Assembly: GCA_038087015.1 (NCBI GenBank) | Contig: JASBNA010000056.1 | Span: 124,001-188,000 of the forward strand | Length of the DNA: 64,000 nucleotides | Source of the DNA: Cerrena zonata | Taxonomy: Eukaryota > Basidiomycota > Agaricomycetes > Polyporales > Cerrenaceae | Direction of reading: 5' to 3' | Shown here: one piece after another, positions 54,637 through 61,413 of the stretch | Position numbering within the stretch: position 1 is the stretch's first letter | Layout of the letters: each line of letters begins with the position of its first letter | Notes under the pieces: generated by a model | The model's database searches: none | Told to the model about the DNA's origin: nothing | Seen by the model: only the letters and a program-made list of their open reading frames with translations | Position numbers and translations under genes: made by a program

Positions 54637-54851
54637 ACACTAATGTCAACTCTGGTAACTATCGACAAGCTTATGATGAAGAAGCACTTGATATCATAGG
54701 TTTATTCTATGATTCCTTCAGTTCTTCTAGTTGCCGCCAGCTTGACTTGCAAAAGTTTGCCCTCAGCGGCAAATGCGAGGAACCTAAACTCACATCCGTA
54801 CATCTGGTGTATGGGCCTTGTGTCAAACCAGCCCTGCTACTACTACTACTG

Positions 54852-54884
<33 letters not shown>

Positions 54885-55351
54885 ATAGATTGTTACGATA
54901 TAGAAGTATACTGACACATACTGACACATACTCTCACATACTGACATACAGTCATCTACTGTCACATAACATACTGCCGTGGTGCAATGAGTTTGGCATC
55001 GCAGTGAAAAATTTGAAAGCAGAGCAACCCGAAAAAAAATCTGCTACTACTATTTCACCCACGGGAAAGTCGAGAAAACAGCTTAAGTAAGTGGTAATAG
55101 TTAAATTTCACTAGTTAGCTGGTGAATGTAGTGTAAAAGGTACAAAGTATTGTGGTTATATACCGTACTTCGAAGGGCCTAACAAAAAATTTTTTTTTTT
55201 TTTTTTTTTTTTAAACTCAACGAAGAGTGAGGATCATCTAACAAAAGTTTTTTCTTCATCGATTCTACTGAGTAAATTTTTTTTCACTTGTTCTTCTTTA
55301 TTTTCAAGGATAAGACAATTCACTCCTTATTGATTGTAAGTAATAGAAACA
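54637..55351. promoter_or_regulatory. Divergent BLM10-ARB1 promoter region with paired Rap1-like sites
   Basis: ACATCCGTACATC at 54792-54804 (close to Rap1 consensus ACACCCRYACAYM) is followed at once by GGTGTATGGG at 54806-54815, a second site in the opposite orientation. ARB1 is a ribosome-biogenesis gene, the class usually controlled by such sites. The region also has a (CTG/CTA)n tract, direct CTGACACATA repeats (about 54910-54935) and a T tract at about 55189-55212. Confidence 0.5.
54834..54884. repeat. CTG/CTA trinucleotide repeat
   Basis: Seventeen consecutive triplets, CTG or CTA, ending in ten or so uninterrupted CTG units, in the BLM10-ARB1 gap. A rightward frame at 54818-55090 translates it but shows no conserved protein. 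Confidence 0.9.
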
Positions 55352-57184
55352 ATGTCTGCCGTTTCCTCATCTAAAGCTAAAAGAGAGCAAAAACGTTTGG
55401 AAAGAGAAGCTGCCAAGTCTGCAGCCGGTAAATCCACCAAGAAGACCAAGAGACAAGCAGCCAAAGATGCTGAAGAAAAAGAGGTTGATGATGCCGATGC
55501 TCAAATTGCTAAATTGAAATTGCAGACTGATGAATCTGGTATTTCCGATAGAGTTACCACTGGTGTTTTAGAATCATTGCAAACCTCTAGAGATATTAAA
55601 TTATCTTCTGTTTCGCTTTTATTCCACGGTAAAGTTTTAATTCAAGATGCTGTTTTGGAATTGAATTATGGTCGTAGATATGGTTTATTGGGTGAAAATG
55701 GTTGTGGTAAATCCACTTTATTGAGATCCTTGGCTGCAAGAGAATTTCCAATTCCTGAACATATTGATGTTTATTTATTGAATGAACCAGCTGCTGCCAC
55801 CGATTATTCTGCTTTAGAATATGTTGTTAGAGAAGCTGAAGCTGAAATGAAGAGATTGGAAAATTTGGTTGAAGATATCATTGTCAAAGAAGGTCCAGAA
55901 GACCCATCCTTAGATGGTTTATATGAAAAAATCGATGAAATGGATCCTGCTACTTTTGAATCAAGAGCTGCAGTTATTTTAACTGGTTTAGGTTTTAATT
56001 CAGTCACTATTAAAAAGAGAACCAGAGATATGTCTGGTGGTTGGAGAATGCGTGTTGCTTTAGCTAAAGCTTTATTCGTTAAACCAACTCTTTTATTATT
56101 AGATGATCCAACTGCTCATTTAGATTTAGCTGCTTGTGTTTGGTTAGAAGAATACTTGAAAAGATTTGATAGAATTCTTATCTTGGTTTCTCATTCTCAA
56201 GATTTCTTAAATGGGGTTTGTACCAATATGATTGATATGAGATTAAAATCAATTCAATTATATGGTGGTAATTATGATTCTTATGTTAAAACTAGAGAAG
56301 AATTGGAAACTAATCAAATGAAAGGTTATCATAAACAACAAGAAGAAATTGCTCATATCAAAAAATTCATTGCATCTGCTGGTACTTATGCTAATTTAGT
56401 TAGACAAGCTAAATCTAGACAAAAAATCTTGGATAAAATGGAAGCTGATGGTTTAATTCAACCAGTGATTCCTGATAAAGTTTTCTCTTTTAGATTCCCT
56501 GATGTTGAAAAATTACCTCCTCCAGTTTTGGCTTTTGATAACATGTCTTTTTCTTATAGTGGTAAAAAAGAAGATAACTTATTTGAAGGTTTAGATATTG
56601 GTATTGATATGGATTCAAGAGTTGCTTTAGTTGGTCCAAATGGTATTGGTAAATCTACCTTATTAAAATTATTCCAAGGTATTTTACAACCTCAAGAAGG
56701 TAGAGTTATTCAACATACTCATATTAAATTAGGTGTTTACTCTCAACATTCTGCTGATCAATTAGATTTAACTAAAACTCCTTTGGATTTCGTTCGTGAT
56801 AAATTTTCTCATATTTCTCAAGATTATCAATATTGGAGAAGTCAATTAGGTCGTTATGGTTTAACTGGTGAAGGTCAAACTTCTCAAATGGCTACTTTAT
56901 CTGAAGGTCAAAGATCAAGAGTTGTCTTTGCTTTATTAGCTTTAGAAGCTCCTAATTTGATTTTATTAGATGAACCTACTAACGGTTTAGATTTATCTAC
57001 TATTGATTCCTTAGCTGAAGCTATTAACGCATTCAACGGTGGTGTTGTTGTTGTTTCACACGATTTTAGATTATTAGATAAAATCGCTCAAGATATTTTT
57101 GTCATTGAAAATAAAACTGCCACTAGATGGGAAGGTTCTATCTTGGACTATAAAAAGAGTTTGGCCGAAAAAGTTGTTATCTAA
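55352..57184 (+). CDS. ARB1: Arb1, ABCF-type ATPase of ribosome biogenesis
   Basis: A 610-residue soluble ABC protein with two nucleotide-binding domains and no membrane segments. A Lys-rich N-terminus (KREQKRLEREAAKSAAGKS) precedes domain 1: Walker A GENGCGKST, signature MSGGWRMRV, Walker B LLLLDDPTAHLD (Asp in place of the usual Glu). The ABCF linker (about residues 310-370) and domain 2 follow: Walker A GPNGIGKST, signature LSEGQRSRV, Walker B ILLDEPTNGLD. Arb1 works in both 40S and 60S assembly. Codon use is extremely biased, with no CTG codon noticed, as expected of a very highly expressed yeast gene. Confidence 0.96.
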   Translation: MSAVSSSKAKREQKRLEREAAKSAAGKSTKKTKRQAAKDAEEKEVDDADAQIAKLKLQTDESGISDRVTTGVLESLQTSRDIKLSSVSLLFHGKVLIQDAVLELNYGRRYGLLGENGCGKSTLLRSLAAREFPIPEHIDVYLLNEPAAATDYSALEYVVREAEAEMKRLENLVEDIIVKEGPEDPSLDGLYEKIDEMDPATFESRAAVILTGLGFNSVTIKKRTRDMSGGWRMRVALAKALFVKPTLLLLDDPTAHLDLAACVWLEEYLKRFDRILILVSHSQDFLNGVCTNMIDMRLKSIQLYGGNYDSYVKTREELETNQMKGYHKQQEEIAHIKKFIASAGTYANLVRQAKSRQKILDKMEADGLIQPVIPDKVFSFRFPDVEKLPPPVLAFDNMSFSYSGKKEDNLFEGLDIGIDMDSRVALVGPNGIGKSTLLKLFQGILQPQEGRVIQHTHIKLGVYSQHSADQLDLTKTPLDFVRDKFSHISQDYQYWRSQLGRYGLTGEGQTSQMATLSEGQRSRVVFALLALEAPNLILLDEPTNGLDLSTIDSLAEAINAFNGGVVVVSHDFRLLDKIAQDIFVIENKTATRWEGSILDYKKSLAEKVVI

Positions 57185-57473
57185 TCTACTCTCTAACTCC
57201 AGAGACGTATACAATCATGTCATATCATTTTGCTTTTTTAGTTATTCTTTGTTTTCTTCCATATTTATAAAGTTTTTTTTACTAATGACTCTTTTCTTCA
57301 ACTGTTTTTTTTTTTTTTGTTCACTTTTTTTTCCCTTTTCTTCATATTTATTTTCCTGTTCTTTAATTTTATATTCCTTATTATAATATAGTCTCTGTAG
57401 TCGATTAATGCATACCGTCTAGAAAACCAAAAAAATAATAATTATCCCGGTTGCAAAAAAATTCAAAAATAAA

Positions 57474-57546
57474 TGGACGAGTTGGGAGTCGAACCCAAGA
57501 CCTTTCGCATGCTAAGCGAACGCGCTACCAACTACGCCACACGCCC
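57474..57546 (-). tRNA. tRNA-Ala (anticodon AGC)
   Basis: A 73-base cloverleaf read on the minus strand, starting GGGCGTGTGGCGTAGTTGGT and ending with GGTTCGACTCCC, then the acceptor strand. The anticodon loop CTTAGCATG gives AGC. No intron. T-rich sequence follows on the minus strand as a Pol III terminator. It forms the left border of the decayed transposon island. Confidence 0.95.
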
Positions 57547-57962
57547 AGATTTTGTTTGGTAAAATAGGGTGGTTTATTAAGTCGGTACTATTACCATATG
57601 ACAAACGTGTTTCACTATTAACGGTCGGCTTTTTAAATTCAAATTATGGGTTTTCTTGACTGAAAACAGTCTTTCCCAATCCAGGTATATATTAGTAAAT
57701 AGATATCATTATATATTCTTATGTGTCGAAAAAAAAACTCTTTCAACGAAGTGGTTCTTGTTACTTTTCACTGTACAAGTTCACATATCTCTATCTATTT
57801 CCTTCATATTTTTTATAGTTAGTATTTAGTCCCAATTGATGAACATAAATATGAAAAAAAAACGTTAACATAAAAAAGAATTAATAGTCTTTCCCAACCT
57901 AGGTATATATTAGTAAAAAAACTAAATTCATATTCTTATACATAAAAGAAGAAAATCATTAT
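57547..57962. repeat. Intergenic region with two copies of a ~60-base direct repeat
   Basis: The element AGTCTTTCCCAATCCAGG then TATATATTAGTAAA occurs at about 57672-57705 and again, slightly changed, at about 57888-57920. Both are followed by similar CATATTCTTAT[GA][TC] stretches. The copies lie about 217 bases apart next to a tRNA gene, so remnants of long terminal repeats are possible. No gene seen. Confidence 0.55.
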
Positions 57963-58142
57963 CGCAGGCAGACAAGTCCATTGGCTTTAAGAGATCATAC
58001 CGGAAGTGGTAGTCAGCATTGTGCCAATGAGAAGGCTTGTGCGCCTCATGGTAAGAAATATTCGGACTGTGATTATGATGAAATTTATGCTTCAAGTTTC
58101 ACATACTTAAAGGAACATCACAATGTAGATTTTCAATATTAG
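57963..58142 (+). pseudogene. Cys-rich coding relic of unknown family
   Basis: A frame without a usable start reads TSPLALRDHTGSGSQHC, then ACAPHGKKYSDCDYDEIY and SFTYLKEHHNVDFQY before TAG at 58140. The composition (Cys, Tyr, Asp, Gly) is clearly coding, unlike the surrounding AT-rich DNA. It looks like the last 50-60 residues of a secreted or Cys-bonded protein whose upstream part is lost. I do not recognise the family. Confidence 0.45.
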
Positions 58143-58189
58143 TTTTGAGACAGTAATCATTAAACTATTAATTAGTTACTGGTTTATAT

Positions 58190-59560
58190 ATATATATATC
58201 TGACTTAATCTCGAAACGATCAGCAATTGCTTTCCAAAGTGTATTATCAAATCTTATATCCCGATCGGATAAAAGAGCTTCAGGAACACCAAATTCAGTA
58301 ACACTTTCGTAGCCATTGATTTTTGGAATGCTAGATAAAATCTAATGATAATTCAGTGAATCTCGCTAAAGTTGTGCAGTACCTGGCGTTGTGAGAGTTG
58401 AATCTTTAGATCTTTGGTAGACAAAACAAGTGTTGGTACAACGTTGGCCTTTCTTAGCTAAAGGGTCAATAAAACTAATGCCTTCGTCATTTTCAAAGCA
58501 CCAGGATGAGCAGCAGCCTCATAATCATGAGCTTGATTCATAAGAATGTTCCTAACGTGACCAGCACGAATGCATAATATGTTAATTTCACTAACATTAT
58601 TACCCAAATATGATAAACCATACTTGAGTTTAAATTTCTTGATAAGGCTTCCATTTGGGAGGAAAAGGAATGTCTTCGCGGAGGATTTGAATAATCAAAT
58701 GAAAATTGTTAGCAGTTTCATAGCCATTTTTGATAACGTCGTAATAAGCAGTCCTATCAATTGAAGTATAAGTAGTAATCGGGTTCATGTGTAATCTTGA
58801 TAACATTCTTAGGGCCTGGGATATAGGAGTAAAATCAAATTGAGCAAGTAAGTCATGCCAACGGGCTAACGTCTGAAATCTTTTTGGATGATAACATATT
58901 GTGAGGAATGGTGATCTGGTTTAAGGGTAAAAGGTTTAACTTTAAAGAAATTTTTCCAAGTTTTCAAAGCACGAATAATAGCAAGAAATTCTCTTTCTCT
59001 GGCAGGATAGTTGCATTATGCACCTGTAGCAATTTTACCAGCGTCATCATGTACAACAAATGTATGTTTTGGGTGGGTGCAATAAGAATGGGACCTGTAA
59101 GTAATTTTCTTTCAAAGTAGTAAATGCAGCTTGTTGGGAATCAGTCCACTTCAGCTTACCATTGATAAAATCATGAAGAGGTGAAAAGATCTTAGCAAAC
59201 ATAACAATATAACGACGGCGATAGAAGACAGTACCAATAAAGCAACGACAAACCTTCTTGGGTTTTACTTGTATTCCAATTTACAACAGCTTTAACCTTT
59301 TCAGGATTGGGTACAAGATTCCGAGAGGCAATGCCCAAGAAACGTTAATTTATATAAGAAAAATTGACATTTCTTCTTTCCAGCAATTAGACCATTCTTT
59401 CAAAGAAGATTAAGAACTAATCTAAGATGTTTGACATGTTCTTTAATGGTTTTAGGGTAAATATCGTCAAGATATACAACCATGAATTTATCAAGATATG
59501 GCTGCAAAACGAAGGCGCGTTAGTTAAACCAAAAGGGCAGAACTCCGCACACATAAAAAG
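58190..59560 (-). mobile_element. Decayed Ty3/gypsy-type retrotransposon pol fragment
   Basis: Read on the minus strand, pieces of pol occur in the correct order with stops and frame slips between them. Reverse transcriptase: EFCPFGLTNAPSF near 59545, then DKFMVVYLDDI near 59500 with the catalytic Y-L-D-D, KHLRLVLNLL and VPNPEKVKAVVNW. RNase H: VVHDDAGKIATG near 59050, then YPAREREFLAIIRALKTW and FTLKPDHHSSQYV near 58930. Integrase: GHVRNILMNQAHDYEAAAHP (H-H zinc site) near 58560 and GVPEALLSDRDIRFDNTLWK near 58280 with the catalytic Asp. RT-RNaseH-integrase order marks Ty3/gypsy. Gag, protease and intact terminal repeats are absent. Not functional. Confidence 0.88.
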
Positions 59561-59569
59561 ACTACTAAT

Positions 59570-59939
59570 AGCCAGCTAAGTGACAGCGTTGGACTGTCGG
59601 ATGTCAGCGGTACACAGGACTTGCTTTATTGCAAGAACAATATCCCTTTAGTAGCTGTTGAAGTCAAGGGTCCTGGCTTTAATAAGTTGGCCGAAAAATT
59701 AATGAAGTATGGCTTTTAAGTCAATCATAGAGCAAGTAGGCAGATACCTCGTGACTTGTAATACTCCTCGTGTGACAGTAACTAATCACCATCACTCACT
59801 TTTCATAGAAATTGACGAAACCAAACTAAGTCGATTAAAAGAATCTACAGATAATCAAGCTAAAGTGGAGATTCCGGTCGGTTACAAGTTATTCGCTTTG
59901 AGTAGTCTGGTCATATGGAATCCTGGACTTTTTTTTTAG
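59570..59939 (+). pseudogene. Relic of a PD-(D/E)XK nuclease-like protein
   Basis: Rightward coding sequence reads GLSDVSGTQDLLYCKNN then IPLVAVEVKGPGFNKLAEKL, a D...E-x-K arrangement typical of the PD-(D/E)XK phosphodiesterase fold. TAA ends the frame at about 59727. One T fewer in the TTTT run just before it continues as YGFKSIIEQVGRYLVTCN, HHHSLFIEIDETKLSRL and VEIPVGYKLFALSS, so the two halves are one protein. No start codon and no C-terminus are visible. It lies head to head with the broken end of the retrotransposon. I recall similar dispersed proteins in CTG-clade yeasts, but cannot confirm that here. Confidence 0.55.
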
Positions 59940-60042
59940 TGAACAGAAGTTATTTACGACAAAATGAAGCACTAAATCAATATATAGAAGAACCAGAAAC
60001 TTGTGAGGAGGATATTAAAAAAAAGATTAATTTGCAAAAAAA

Positions 60043-60116
60043 TGGTCCCTAGCAGGATCGAACTGCTGATCTTGGCGTTATTAGCACCACGCCTTAACCA
60101 ACTGGGCCAAGGGACC
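60043..60116 (-). tRNA. tRNA-Ile (anticodon AAT)
   Basis: A 74-base cloverleaf on the minus strand beginning GGTCCCTTGGCCCAGTTGGT with the T arm AGTTCGATCCT and acceptor strand AGGGACC. The anticodon loop TGCTAATAA gives AAT, decoding AUU/AUC. No intron. A run of T's follows the 3' end on the minus strand. It forms the right border of the decayed island. Confidence 0.95.
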
Positions 60117-61413
60117 TTTTTTATTAATTTTTCATGAATTGAGCTTTTTTAAGAAATATAAATTTGTATATTGTTTGGTTTGCTAACATAATGAAAGCCT
60201 AAAAATATACGTGAAAAAAAAAAAGAAAGCCTCGAAGAACTAGGTTCTGGGCGCTTTTCGATCCTCAGTCATGAAATGGTGATCTCAATAAACCTACTTT
60301 TTGAGTGTTTTTAGAATATCGTTAAAAATGAAACTTATAATTCACGTCCACTTTAAATTAGTTGTTCCAAAAGATTTTTTTTTTTTTTTTGATCTTCTAG
60401 GATTTACTATGGGCCAGGATGTAAGAGTGCTTTGATTTACTGGTTTAAAATTAGGTTCACGTTTCTGGTACAAATGGCATGCCAGTCAAAATTAGTTTGA
60501 CCAATATAAATGTGTCTCTTAATAGACCTTAGGTATTCTAGCTTGAGTAGCTATTTTTAATATTCAGCACATTCTCTGTTATAGTCAAAACAAGATGATA
60601 TTGTTCTGAAGAAGTCTTTTTAGTTGAAGCTTTCAATTAAGAATAAATTTTAGCGTAATGGGGTACAAATAACATAAAATAAGGATTTATATGCCGTAAA
60701 TAAAATGAACAGCATTGGTCCATGCGGTTATTCCAGCAATGTGCTACTAATGTGATTACGTATAACTTATCACATACTTTCATCGGTGAGTGAGCTTAAT
60801 ATTAATAAGATAAATTCAAAGTTACCTACCTTGCTCCCCAAATTGACTAGAATAAAATATTTAATGGAAGAAACTTCCTACCTAGGAATCACTTATCAAA
60901 AACCTAAAAGTATTTCTTGTCTTGTCTTTTATTTTTAGCGAGGTTACTACCGTTACGAAGTATGGGTGAGCACGCCCAAGATTAAAAAAAATTATGCCAG
61001 TAAAATTTATATATTTTGTAATTTTTTATAATTTATTTGGCAGAATCAAGTCCCTCGCCGGACTTGCCATTGATCTAGAAAAACAAACCCAATCGAGCAT
61101 TGAGGAGAAACAGCAGTGAATGTGAAACAAAGATACCGAAAGCTCATAACACTGATCAACCTGTATTGATGACTGAAACCTTTTGCAGCCATTTTAAAGC
61201 CTAAAAAGTTGCTTATATGATGATGGTATTTAATTAAAGCGATTGATTGATATTGAAAGGTGTTATCAATTTACAGAATTATAAACTTCTCGTTCAAATA
61301 TAATAAAGTTACATATAAAGGAACAGAAATAACTAAAAGAGGGTATTATATATATGAGTATCACAAATTTGATGGATGCGAAATGAAGAAAATCAAAAAG
61401 ATTAAGAAGTAGT
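60117..61413. other. Gene-poor region between tRNA-Ile and the importin gene
   Basis: About 1.3 kb, AT-rich. The only coding-like spot is at about 61045-61120 on the plus strand, where a frame reads IKSLAGLAIDLEKQTQSSIE and stops; an acceptor-like TTTGGCAG precedes it and a GTATGG donor-like site is at about 60960. No start codon can be assigned, so it is not called as a gene. T tract at about 60375-60391. Confidence 0.4.

Noticed and set aside
54818..55090. Rightward frame through the CTG/CTA repeat
   Set aside because: Open mainly because of the trinucleotide repeat; rest is not protein-like.
59709..59939. Stand-alone 76-codon gene
   Set aside because: It is the second half of a broken nuclease-like relic starting upstream in another frame.
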